Shown piece by piece: positions 57,210 to 64,000 of a stretch of 64,000 nt of DNA (its first letter is position 1; every line of letters begins with the position of its first letter). This DNA is from Streptomyces sp. TRM68416. GTDB taxonomy: Bacteria; Actinomycetota; Actinomycetes; Streptomycetales; Streptomycetaceae. The position numbers were made by a program, and so were the translations under genes. The notes beneath the pieces are model-generated. The model saw only the letters and a list, made by a program, of their open reading frames with translations. It made no database searches and was not told the origin of the DNA. Location of the stretch: assembly GCF_014596915.1 (NCBI RefSeq), contig NZ_JACVWU010000033.1, forward strand, positions 1-64,000. The letters are read 5' to 3'.

Positions 57210-58729
57210 GCAACGCGGACGAGTTGCTGCGCATCGAGGGCATAAGGAAGGTCTTCCCGGGCGTGGTCGCGCTGGACGGCGTCGACTTCGATCTGCGCCG
57301 GGGCGAGGTGCACGTCCTCCTCGGTGAGAACGGCGCGGGCAAGAGCACCCTCATCAAGATGCTCTCCGGTGCCTACACGCCCGACGACGGGCGGATCCTG
57401 GTGGGCGGTGAGGAGGTGCGCATCCATGGTGCGCAGGACTCCGAGCGCCTCGGGATCGCCACCATCTATCAGGAGTTCAATCTCGTTCCCGATCTGACGG
57501 TCGCCGAGAACATCTTCCTGGGGCGGCAGCCGCGCCGGTTCGGGATGATCGACCGCGGGCGGATGGAGGCCGAGGCCGCCGAGCTGTTGAAGCGGGTCGG
57601 GGTGAACGTGTCCCCACGCGCGCGGGTGCGTGAACTCGGTATCGCGCGGCTCCAGATGGTCGAGATCGCCAAGGCGCTCAGCCTGGACGCGCGCGTGCTG
57701 ATCATGGACGAGCCGACCGCGGTGCTCACCTCCGAGGAGGTCGACAAGCTCTTCGCCATCGTGCGCACCCTGCGCGAGGACGGCGTCGGTGTTGTTTTTA
57801 TTACGCATCACTTGGAGGAGATCGCCGCCCTCGGTGACCGGGTCACCGTCATCCGGGACGGGAAGAGCGTCGGGCAGGTGCCCGCTTCCACGCCCGAGGA
57901 CGACCTCGTACGGCTCATGGTGGGGCGGTCGATCGAGCAGCAGTACCCGCGTGAGCGCGGCGAGACCGGTGAGCCGCTGCTGAAGGTGGAGGGGCTCGGC
58001 CGGGACGGCGTCTTCCACGACGTCTCCTTCGAGGTGCGCGCCGGTGAGGTCGTCGGCATCGCCGGGCTCGTGGGCGCGGGCCGTACGGAGGTCGCACGGG
58101 CCGTGTTCGGCGCCGACCCCTACGACCGCGGCACGGTACGGGTGAACGGCTCCGGTCTGCGCGGCAACGATGTCAACGCCGCCATGGCCGCCGGGATCGG
58201 CCTCGTCCCCGAGGACCGCAAGGGGCAGGGGCTCGTGCTCGACGCCTCCGTGGCCGAGAACCTGGGCCTGGTGACCCTGCGCACCGCCACGCACGCGGGG
58301 CTCGTCGACCTCAAGGGGCAGCGCGAGGCCGCCGCCCGGGTCGCCGAGCAGCTCGGCGTGCGGATGGCGGGCCTCGGCCAGCACGTGCGCACGCTGTCCG
58401 GCGGCAACCAGCAGAAGGTCGTCATCGGCAAGTGGCTCCTGGCCGACACCAAGGTGCTGATCCTCGACGAGCCGACCCGCGGCATCGACGTCGGCGCCAA
58501 GGTCGAGATCTACCAGCTGATCAACGAACTCACGGCCGCCGGTGCCGCCGTACTGATGATCTCCAGCGATCTGCCCGAGGTGCTCGGCATGAGCGACCGG
58601 GTCCTGGTGATGGCCCAGGGCCGGATCGCCGGAGAACTCGCCGCCGACGAGGCGACCCAGGACGCCGTGATGGCGCTCGCCGTAAGCACTTCCCCTACCA
58701 CTGAGACGGAGGCCCCCCGTGGCCGCTGA
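57206..58729 (+). CDS. rbsA: ribose ABC transporter, double ATPase subunit
   Basis: 507 residues with two ABC domains. First: Walker A GENGAGKSTLIKMLSG (about 41-56), IMDEPTAVLTSEEVD and H-loop FITHHLEE. Second: degenerate Walker A GLVGAGRTEVARAVFG, signature TLSGGNQQKV and LILDEPTRGIDVGAK. This matches sugar importers of the RbsA/XylG class. Around 57789-57815 a run of AT-rich codons (GTT GTT TTT ATT, then CAT, TTG) is out of keeping with the rest. GTG start; its stop overlaps the next gene by 11 bp. Confidence 0.94.
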   Translation: MSNADELLRIEGIRKVFPGVVALDGVDFDLRRGEVHVLLGENGAGKSTLIKMLSGAYTPDDGRILVGGEEVRIHGAQDSERLGIATIYQEFNLVPDLTVAENIFLGRQPRRFGMIDRGRMEAEAAELLKRVGVNVSPRARVRELGIARLQMVEIAKALSLDARVLIMDEPTAVLTSEEVDKLFAIVRTLREDGVGVVFITHHLEEIAALGDRVTVIRDGKSVGQVPASTPEDDLVRLMVGRSIEQQYPRERGETGEPLLKVEGLGRDGVFHDVSFEVRAGEVVGIAGLVGAGRTEVARAVFGADPYDRGTVRVNGSGLRGNDVNAAMAAGIGLVPEDRKGQGLVLDASVAENLGLVTLRTATHAGLVDLKGQREAAARVAEQLGVRMAGLGQHVRTLSGGNQQKVVIGKWLLADTKVLILDEPTRGIDVGAKVEIYQLINELTAAGAAVLMISSDLPEVLGMSDRVLVMAQGRIAGELAADEATQDAVMALAVSTSPTTETEAPRGR

Positions 58730-60653
58730 CACGCTCAAGAGCACGACGGGCGCCACGGGGCTGCGCCGTCTGCTCCTCGACAACGGCGCGCTGACCGCGC
58801 TGATCGTCCTGGTCATCGCCATGTCGGCGCTGTCCGGTGACTTCCTGACCACCGACAACCTGCTGAACGTCGGCGTCCAGGCCGCCGTGACCGCCATCCT
58901 CGCCTTCGGCGTCACCTTCGTCATCGTCTCGGCCGGCATCGATCTGTCGGTCGGGTCGGTGGCGGCCCTGTCGGCCACCGTGCTCGCCTGGAGCGCCACG
59001 CAGGAAGGTGTTCCGGTCGTCCTCGCCGTGCTGCTGGCCGTGGCGACCGGTATCGCCTGCGGTCTGGTCAACGGCTTCCTGATCTCCTACGGCAAGCTGC
59101 CCCCGTTCATCGCCACGCTCGCGATGCTCTCGGTCGGCCGCGGCCTGTCCCTGGTCATCTCGCAGGGCTCCCCCATCGCCTTCCCCGACTCCGTCTCGCA
59201 CCTCGGCGACACGCTCGGCGGCTGGCTGCCGGTGCCCGTGCTCGTGATGGTCGTCATGGGGCTCGTTACGGCCTTCGTGCTGGGCCGGACCTACATCGGG
59301 CGCTCGATGTACGCGATCGGCGGCAACGAGGAGGCCGCGCGCCTGTCGGGCCTGCGGGTGAAGAAGCAGAAGCTCGCCATCTACGCGCTGTCCGGCCTCT
59401 TCGCGGCGGCCGCGGGCATCGTGCTCGCCTCCCGGCTGTCCTCCGCGCAGCCGCAGGCCGCGCAGGGCTACGAACTGGACGCCATCGCGGCGGTCGTCAT
59501 CGGCGGCGCCTCCCTGGCGGGCGGCACCGGCAAGGCCTCCGGCACGCTCATCGGCGCGCTGATCCTGGCGGTGCTGCGCAACGGGCTGAACCTGCTGTCC
59601 GTGTCCGCCTTCTGGCAGCAGGTGGTCATCGGTGTCGTCATCGCACTGGCGGTGCTGCTGGACACCGTGCGCCGCAAGGCCGGGGCGGCCCCCGTGCCCA
59701 CCGGCACCGGCAACAAGGGCAAGCAGGCGCTGACGTACGTCCTCGCCGCCGTGGTCGCGGCGGCGGTCATGGGCGCCACCTCGCTGCTGCACAGCGGCTC
59801 CTCCAACGCGGCCCAGCAGAAGGTCGGTCTGTCGCTGTCGACCCTCAACAACCCGTTCTTCGTGCAGATCCGGGCCGGCGCGCAGGAGCAGGCGAAGAAG
59901 CTGGGCGTGGACCTGACGGTCACCGACGCGCAGAACGACGCCTCCCAGCAGGCCAACCAGTTGCAGAACTTCACCTCTGAGGGCCTCGGGTCCATCATCG
60001 TCAACCCGGTCGACTCGGACGCGGCGGGCCCCTCGGTGCGCTCGGCGAACAAGGCCGGCATCCCGGTCGTGGGCGTGGACCGCGGGGTGAACAACGCGGA
60101 GACGGCCGCGCTGGTGGCCTCCGACAACGTCGAGGGCGGCCAGTTGGGCGCCAAGGCGCTCGCCGAGAAGCTCGGCGGCAGGGGCACGATCGTCATCCTC
60201 CAGGGCCAGCCCGGCACGTCGGCCAGCCGTGAGCGCGGCGCGGGCTTCGCCGAGGGGCTGAAGGACTACCCGGGCATCAAGGTCGTGGCCAAGCAGCCGG
60301 CCGACTTCGACCGCACCAAGGGCCTCGACGTGATGACCAACCTGCTCCAGGCCCACCCCGACATCGACGGTGTCTTCGCCGAGAACGACGAGATGGCGCT
60401 CGGCGCGATCAAGGCGCTCGGTACCAAGGCCGGCAAGTCCGTACAGGTCGTCGGTTTCGACGGCACGCCGGACGGTCTGAAGGCCGTGGAGGCGGGCACG
60501 CTGTACGCGTCGGTGGCGCAGCAGCCCAAGGAACTCGGCAGGATTGCCGTGGACAACGCGGTACGGGCGGCCGAGGGCAAGAAGGTCGAGCAGACCGTGA
60601 AGGTGCCGGTGAAGGTGGTCACGAAGGAGAACGTGGCCGGCTTCGGCGGCTGA
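58719..60653 (+). CDS. ribose ABC permease fused to its sugar-binding protein
   Basis: 644 residues. Residues 1 to about 330 are an RbsC-type permease (VSAGIDLSVGSVAALSATVL, GRTYIGRSMYAIGGNEEAAR, AIAAVVIGGASLAGGTGKAS). A further helix (TYVLAAVVAAAVMGATSLLH) leads out of the membrane to an RbsB-type sugar-binding domain (GLSLSTLNNPFFVQIRAGAQ, IIVNPVDSDAA, VDRGVNNAETAALVASDN, FAENDEMALGAIKAL). There is no lipobox; the extra helix replaces the lipid anchor. One frame, no stop between. GTG at 58719 behind GACGGAGG. Confidence 0.93.
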   Translation: MAADTLKSTTGATGLRRLLLDNGALTALIVLVIAMSALSGDFLTTDNLLNVGVQAAVTAILAFGVTFVIVSAGIDLSVGSVAALSATVLAWSATQEGVPVVLAVLLAVATGIACGLVNGFLISYGKLPPFIATLAMLSVGRGLSLVISQGSPIAFPDSVSHLGDTLGGWLPVPVLVMVVMGLVTAFVLGRTYIGRSMYAIGGNEEAARLSGLRVKKQKLAIYALSGLFAAAAGIVLASRLSSAQPQAAQGYELDAIAAVVIGGASLAGGTGKASGTLIGALILAVLRNGLNLLSVSAFWQQVVIGVVIALAVLLDTVRRKAGAAPVPTGTGNKGKQALTYVLAAVVAAAVMGATSLLHSGSSNAAQQKVGLSLSTLNNPFFVQIRAGAQEQAKKLGVDLTVTDAQNDASQQANQLQNFTSEGLGSIIVNPVDSDAAGPSVRSANKAGIPVVGVDRGVNNAETAALVASDNVEGGQLGAKALAEKLGGRGTIVILQGQPGTSASRERGAGFAEGLKDYPGIKVVAKQPADFDRTKGLDVMTNLLQAHPDIDGVFAENDEMALGAIKALGTKAGKSVQVVGFDGTPDGLKAVEAGTLYASVAQQPKELGRIAVDNAVRAAEGKKVEQTVKVPVKVVTKENVAGFGG

Positions 60654-60663
60654 CACAGGCGCA

Positions 60664-60691
60664 GGGCGGGCGGTCCGAGGACCGCCCGCCC
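60664..60691 (+). terminator. perfect hairpin inside the rbs operon
   Basis: GGGCGGGCGGTCC at 60664-60676 pairs perfectly with GGACCGCCCGCCC at 60679-60691 with only GA between. No T-run follows. It lies ten bases past the fused permease stop and before rbsK, so it may trim or stabilise the upstream message rather than end all transcription. Confidence 0.6.
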
Positions 60692-60718
60692 CACGTCACT
60701 TACTAGGGGAGCTACTTC

Positions 60719-61621
60719 ATGTACGACTACGACCTCCTGGTCGTAGGGTCGGCCAACGCCGACCTGGTGATCGGCGTCGAGCGCCGACCGGGGGCCGGCG
60801 AGACCGTGCTCGGCTCCGACCTGGCCGTCCACCCGGGCGGCAAGGGGGCGAACCAGGCCGTCGCGGCCGCCCGGCTCGGGGCGCGTACGGCCCTGCTGGC
60901 CCGGGTCGGCGACGACGCGCACGGCCGACTCCTGCTCGACTCGCAGCGGCACGCCGGGGTGGACACGGTGGGCGTCCTGGTGGGCGGGGCGCCGACCGGG
61001 GTCGCCCTGATCACCGTCGACCCGTCCGGGGACAACAGCATCGTGGTCTCCCCGGGCGCGAACGGCCGTCTCACCCCCGGCGACGTGCGGGCCGCCGCAA
61101 GCCTCTTCCAGGCCTCCCGCGTGGTCTCCGTACAGCTGGAGATCCCGCTGGAGACGGTGACGGAGGTGGTCCGCAACCTCGCGGACGGCAGCCGCTTCGT
61201 CCTCAACCCCTCCCCGCCCCAGCCGCTCCCGGCGGAGGTGCTGGCCGCCTGCGACCCGCTGATCGTCAACGAGCACGAGGCGAAGGTGATCCTCGGCGAC
61301 GCGGCGATCGGCGACCAGCCCGAGGACTGGGCCCGGGTCCTGCTGGCGAAGGGCCCGCGCTCGGTGGTCGTCACGCTCGGCGCGCAGGGCGCGCTGGTGG
61401 CGTCCGCGGAGGGTGTGGCGCGGGTTCCGTCCGTGAAGGTCGCGGCGGTGGACACGACGGGCGCGGGCGACGCCTTCACCGCGGCCCTGGCCTACCGGCT
61501 GGGCACCGGCGCCTCCCTCACCGAGGCGGCGACCTACGCGGCCCGGGTCGGGGCGGCGGCGGTCACCAAGGAGGGCGCGCAGGTGTCGTTCCCCACGGCG
61601 GCGGAGGTCGAGGCGCTGTGA
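60719..61621 (+). CDS. rbsK: ribokinase
   Basis: 300 residues, PfkB fold. N-terminal VVGSANADLVIGVERRPGAG and HPGGKGANQAVAAARLG bind the sugar; C-terminal VAAVDTTGAGDAFTAALAYR holds the catalytic Asp and anion hole. It converts ribose to ribose-5-phosphate. AGGGGAG at about 60704-60710 precedes the ATG. The rbsD GTG overlaps its stop by 4 bp. Confidence 0.94.
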   Translation: MYDYDLLVVGSANADLVIGVERRPGAGETVLGSDLAVHPGGKGANQAVAAARLGARTALLARVGDDAHGRLLLDSQRHAGVDTVGVLVGGAPTGVALITVDPSGDNSIVVSPGANGRLTPGDVRAAASLFQASRVVSVQLEIPLETVTEVVRNLADGSRFVLNPSPPQPLPAEVLAACDPLIVNEHEAKVILGDAAIGDQPEDWARVLLAKGPRSVVVTLGAQGALVASAEGVARVPSVKVAAVDTTGAGDAFTAALAYRLGTGASLTEAATYAARVGAAAVTKEGAQVSFPTAAEVEAL

Positions 61622-62007
61622 AGAAGGCGGGCATCCTCAACCGCCACCTGTCGGGTGCGCTGGCTGAGTTGGGCCACGGCGACGGCGTCCTGGTCTGCGA
61701 CGCGGGCATGCCGATACCCGAGGGCCCGCGCGTGGTCGACCTCGCCTTCCGCGCGGGCGTCCCGTCCTTCGCCGAGGTACTGGACGGGCTGCTGGCGGAG
61801 CTGGTGGTGGAGGGCGCGACGGCCGCGGAGGAGGTACGGGAGGCCAACCCGCCGACTTCGACGCTGCTGGAGGGGCATTTTCCGGGGCTGACCCTGGTCC
61901 CGCACGACCGTCTGAAGGCCTTGTCGCGGGATGCGCGGCTGGTGGTCCGGACGGGGGAGGCTCGGCCGTACGCGAATGTGCTGCTGAGGTGCGGGGTGTT
62001 CTTCTAG
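61618..62007 (+). CDS. rbsD: D-ribose pyranase
   Basis: 129 residues. It interconverts beta-pyranose and beta-furanose ribose for ribokinase. The family start KKAGILNRHLSGALAELGHG with the catalytic His region, VCDAGMPIPEGPRVVDLAF and the C-terminal VVRTGEARPYANVLLRCGVF are clear. GTG start. Last gene of the operon, followed by a perfect 32-bp palindromic terminator. Confidence 0.94.
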   Translation: MKKAGILNRHLSGALAELGHGDGVLVCDAGMPIPEGPRVVDLAFRAGVPSFAEVLDGLLAELVVEGATAAEEVREANPPTSTLLEGHFPGLTLVPHDRLKALSRDARLVVRTGEARPYANVLLRCGVFF

Positions 62008-62056
62008 CCCCCGCCGCCGCCCATGCTTCGGCCCTGCTTCGCCCCGTACATGCTTC

Positions 62057-62088
62057 GAGGGGGCCCGGTCCATGGACCGGGCCCCCTC
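62057..62088 (+). terminator. terminator of the rbs operon
   Basis: A perfect 32-bp palindrome with half-site GAGGGGGCCCGGTCCA. It is 50 bp past the rbsD stop, with weak T content downstream. Confidence 0.8.
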
Positions 62089-62206
62089 GTGCTGTTCCCC
62101 TCCGTATCAGAACCCCCGCGATCCCCCCAGATCCCCCTCCAGAAGTTCTGATGCCTAGTACGACACGGCAGGCGGGGGAAGGGTTGCACGGTTCCGCGAG
62201 ATTTTT

Positions 62207-62560
62207 TCACCGGGAGAGATCCGGGGCCACCTCAGCGAGCCGTATCCCCCTGCTCTCCGCGACCCGCTTGACGTCCACCAGGGAGTCGACGAGGCAGACG
62301 GCCAGGTAACGCAGTTCGCCGCTGGTCGCCTTCTGCTCGGCGAGGAGTTCGGCAGCGTGGTCGAGAAGGGCACCGGCCATGCCGAGTTGAGCCGACTCCA
62401 TGCCGTCGGCGAGACGCGAGACGTATCCCGTGCCGTCGCCGACCAGATAACAGGGCTTGCCCTCCGGGCCCGTCCAGGGCAGCAGGCGCGGTCCGCGGTC
62501 GGCGCCGGGATCTGTGGGCGGGTGGGAGTGGGGGTGGGGGTGGGAGTGGGGGGTGGTCAT
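62207..62560 (-). CDS. small protein next to the XRE/DUF397 pair
   Basis: 117 residues. His/Pro-rich N-terminus (PHSHPHPHSHPP), then LPWTGPEGKPCYLVGDGTGY and a helical half (LGMAGALLDHAAELLAEQKA, then LRYLAVCLVDSLVDVKRVAE). No family recognised with confidence; similar small proteins often stand opposite XRE/DUF397 pairs in Streptomyces. ATG at 62560 with GGTAGG upstream. The gene is divergent from the XRE gene; the operator at 62647-62667 lies in the shared region. Confidence 0.7.
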   Translation of the reverse strand: MTTPHSHPHPHSHPPTDPGADRGPRLLPWTGPEGKPCYLVGDGTGYVSRLADGMESAQLGMAGALLDHAAELLAEQKATSGELRYLAVCLVDSLVDVKRVAESRGIRLAEVAPDLSR

Positions 62561-62646
62561 GTGGACCTACCTTCTCCGTGACTGCGTTCTGTGGCGAATC
62601 CATCACAGAGTGGGGTCGGGGGTGGCTAGGCTTCCAGGGGGGAGAG

Positions 62647-62667
62647 CTTGACATCGCGATTGTCAAG
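62647..62667 (+). promoter_or_regulatory. palindromic operator of the XRE/DUF397 pair
   Basis: CTTGACA at 62647-62653 and TGTCAAG at 62661-62667 are perfect inverted repeats around TCGCGAT, itself almost symmetric. The left arm is also a TTGACA -35. The XRE ATG is 16 bp further on, with GGGGAG between. Autorepression by the XRE protein is the natural reading. Confidence 0.65.
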
Positions 62668-62682
62668 AAGGGGAGTTGCCGC

Positions 62683-63507
62683 ATGGACGAAGGTCGCGAG
62701 CCTCGGACGGCCCGGGAGAAGTTCGGAGCGGAACTGCGACTTCGCCGGAAGGCGGCGGGACTCACCCAGGCGGAGCTGAGCCATCGCGTCATGTGCTCGC
62801 CCACGCTGATCAGCCACTACGAAGCGGGCAGGCGCCTGCCCACCTACGACGACGCGCAGCGGATCGACCATGCCTTGGAAACGGGTGAGTTCTTCGCCCG
62901 ATGGCTGAAGGAGCTGAAGTCCAAGTGGGCCGCGTACTTCGCCGTCATGGCCGACCTGGAGTGGCAAGCGACGCTGATCCAGCAGTTCGCCCTCACGCTG
63001 GTTCCCGGGCTGCTCCAGACGCCTGCCTACGCACGAGCGGTGTTCCACGCCTACCGCCCCAACTGCACGGCCGAGGAACTTGACAGGGAGGTTGCCATTC
63101 GGATGGGGCGTGCCCAGCTCCTGGACGGACCACTGAAGCCGGTCCTCTGGACGCTCCTTGACGAGTGCGTACTCCGGCGCCGCGTCGGCGGCCCTCAAGT
63201 CATGGCCGAACAGCTGCGCAAGATCGCGTACATGGCGGAATCGGGACGGCTACGGCTGCACGTGCTGCCGTACGGCGTCGGGGCCCACGCCCTTCAGCAG
63301 AGTCTGCTCACGCTCATGAACTTCGAGGACTCGGCTCCAGTGGCCTACGTCGAGGGCTTCCTCACCGGCAACTTGATGACCGACGCGGCGTTGGTGGCCG
63401 AGAGTCAGTCGGCCTACTCTCTTGCCCTGAGCGACGCCTTGTCACAGCGGGAATCCCTGGCCCTCGTCAAGTCAGCAGCGGAGGAGCACGCGCATGGCAA
63501 GCAGTGA
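62683..63507 (+). CDS. XRE regulator with DUF5753, Scr1-type antitoxin-like
   Basis: 274 residues. HTH: ELRLRRKAAGLTQAELSHRV then SPTLISHYEAGRRLPTYDDA (residues about 16-60). A DUF5753 domain follows: EWQATLIQQFALTLVPGLLQ with TPAYARAV, LDECVLRRRVGGPQVMAEQL, LHVLPYGVGAHALQQSLLTL and YVEGFLTGNLMTD. NCBI names these Scr1-family antitoxin-like regulators; many control development or antibiotics. It overlaps the DUF397 gene by 14 bp. ATG at 62683. Confidence 0.9.
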   Translation: MDEGREPRTAREKFGAELRLRRKAAGLTQAELSHRVMCSPTLISHYEAGRRLPTYDDAQRIDHALETGEFFARWLKELKSKWAAYFAVMADLEWQATLIQQFALTLVPGLLQTPAYARAVFHAYRPNCTAEELDREVAIRMGRAQLLDGPLKPVLWTLLDECVLRRRVGGPQVMAEQLRKIAYMAESGRLRLHVLPYGVGAHALQQSLLTLMNFEDSAPVAYVEGFLTGNLMTDAALVAESQSAYSLALSDALSQRESLALVKSAAEEHAHGKQ

Positions 63508-63721
63508 GCACACCGTCTCCAACGCGTCCAGGCTCACCGGGTGGTACAAGTCCAGCTACAGCGGCGGCGGCCAGAGCGACTGCCTCGAACTCGCCCGTTC
63601 CTCCTGCGCCCGCATCCCCATCCGCGACAGCAAGACCCCCACCGGACCGGCCCTGACCTTCTCCCCCCACGGTTGGACGTCATTCGTAGCCGCCCTCAAA
63701 GAGGGGGACCTCACGGGCTGA
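63494..63721 (+). CDS. DUF397 protein, partner of the XRE regulator
   Basis: 75 residues. LTGWYKSSYSGGGQSDCLEL, VRDSK-like IPIRDSKTPTGPALTF and WTSFVAALKEG are the DUF397 hallmarks. Such small proteins bind and modulate the paired XRE/DUF5753 regulator and are considered its toxin-like or co-regulatory partner. ATG at 63494 within the XRE gene, preceded by GCGGAGGAG. Confidence 0.92.
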   Translation: MASSEHTVSNASRLTGWYKSSYSGGGQSDCLELARSSCARIPIRDSKTPTGPALTFSPHGWTSFVAALKEGDLTG

Positions 63722-64000
63722 TACAGCCAACGCCCGCTGATAACGCACCGTAGGGCCGCCCGCTTCTTGGCCAGTGTCGTGCTTCCGCGACCCGAGTAAA
63801 GGGCGCTACGCGTCGCCTTCGGCGATGGGCCTCCGGCCCACCCTTGACTCGGCCCGCTCCAGCACGGAGGAGAAGCGAGCGAGCGGCCCGAAACACGGGT
63901 GGCCAGACCGGGGTCCGGGCGAGCGTGACTTGCGGGGCGGACCGGCGTCGGGGGCGCGCTCGCGCCTCGCCAGCACGCCGGGCTGGCATAGCGGCGAACG
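63722..64000. other. right-edge stretch without a recognisable gene
   Basis: Frames on both strands are Arg- and Pro-rich shadows without ribosome sites. GC-rich hairpins occur (GGGCCTCCGGCCC near 63829). I see no supported feature; a gene may begin beyond the window. Confidence 0.4.

Noticed and set aside
63711..63989. Minus-strand gene at the right edge
   Set aside because: The 92-codon frame is Arg/Ala-rich without a ribosome site or recognisable domain.

Overview
The window is high-GC actinobacterial DNA, almost certainly from a Streptomyces. GC-rich third codon positions, many GTG starts and 4-nt ATGA/GTGA overlaps point this way. So do the lineage markers: chaplins, rodlins, a MelC1/MelC2 tyrosinase pair and an Scr1-type XRE/DUF397 pair. 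From memory, the order (chaplin - melC2 - melC1 - chaplin - long chaplin - chaplin - rodlins - mmsA - copper ATPase - citA) matches the S. coelicolor region from chpG through citA and beyond. This was not checked by alignment.

Layout. 1-2.9 kb: a PRC-barrel protein, a tiny membrane protein, a 3' tRNA-like fragment, a 2-hydroxyacid dehydrogenase and a DUF2087 regulator. 3.0-25.5 kb: a surface and development island. It holds three short chaplins, one sortase-anchored chaplin, three rodlins, tyrosinase with its copper chaperone, a VKOR-type disulfide oxidase, several small secreted proteins and a tightly overlapping exopolysaccharide operon. The operon runs GT4, priming transferase, Wzy polymerase, flippase fused to a polysaccharide deacetylase, GT4, Wzz-like protein and GNAT. 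A GH26-like secreted hydrolase, an ATP-grasp ligase and an LCP ligase accompany it. 25.6-37 kb: acyl-CoA ligase, VWA lipoprotein, an ABC permease with a hydrolase-ABC ATPase fusion, a stand-alone condensation-fold protein, an APC permease and a truncated lipoprotein gene.

37-44.4 kb: a myo-inositol catabolic operon (iolA/mmsA, iolD, iolB, aldolase, iolC) with a divergent IolE-like TIM-barrel gene. The operator and two promoters are visible between them. 44.7-50.8 kb: a small HTH protein, alcohol dehydrogenase, CPA2 antiporter and PrsW-like protein, then copZ-copA behind a perfect CsoR-type palindrome. 51.5-55.4 kb: citrate synthase and RecD2. 56.1-62 kb: a ribose operon (rbsR, rbsA, an rbsC-rbsB fusion, rbsK, rbsD) under two LacI-type operators. 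62.2-63.7 kb: a small divergent protein and an XRE/DUF397 pair behind a perfect palindromic operator.

The parts most worth attention are the flippase-deacetylase fusion inside the exopolysaccharide operon, the VKOR gene among cysteine-bearing chaplins, the duplicated rodlin around the LCP gene, the D-arm-less tRNA-like fragment and a structured 0.7-kb non-coding stretch ending in a strong terminator. No IS element, CRISPR array, rRNA or complete tRNA gene was seen.
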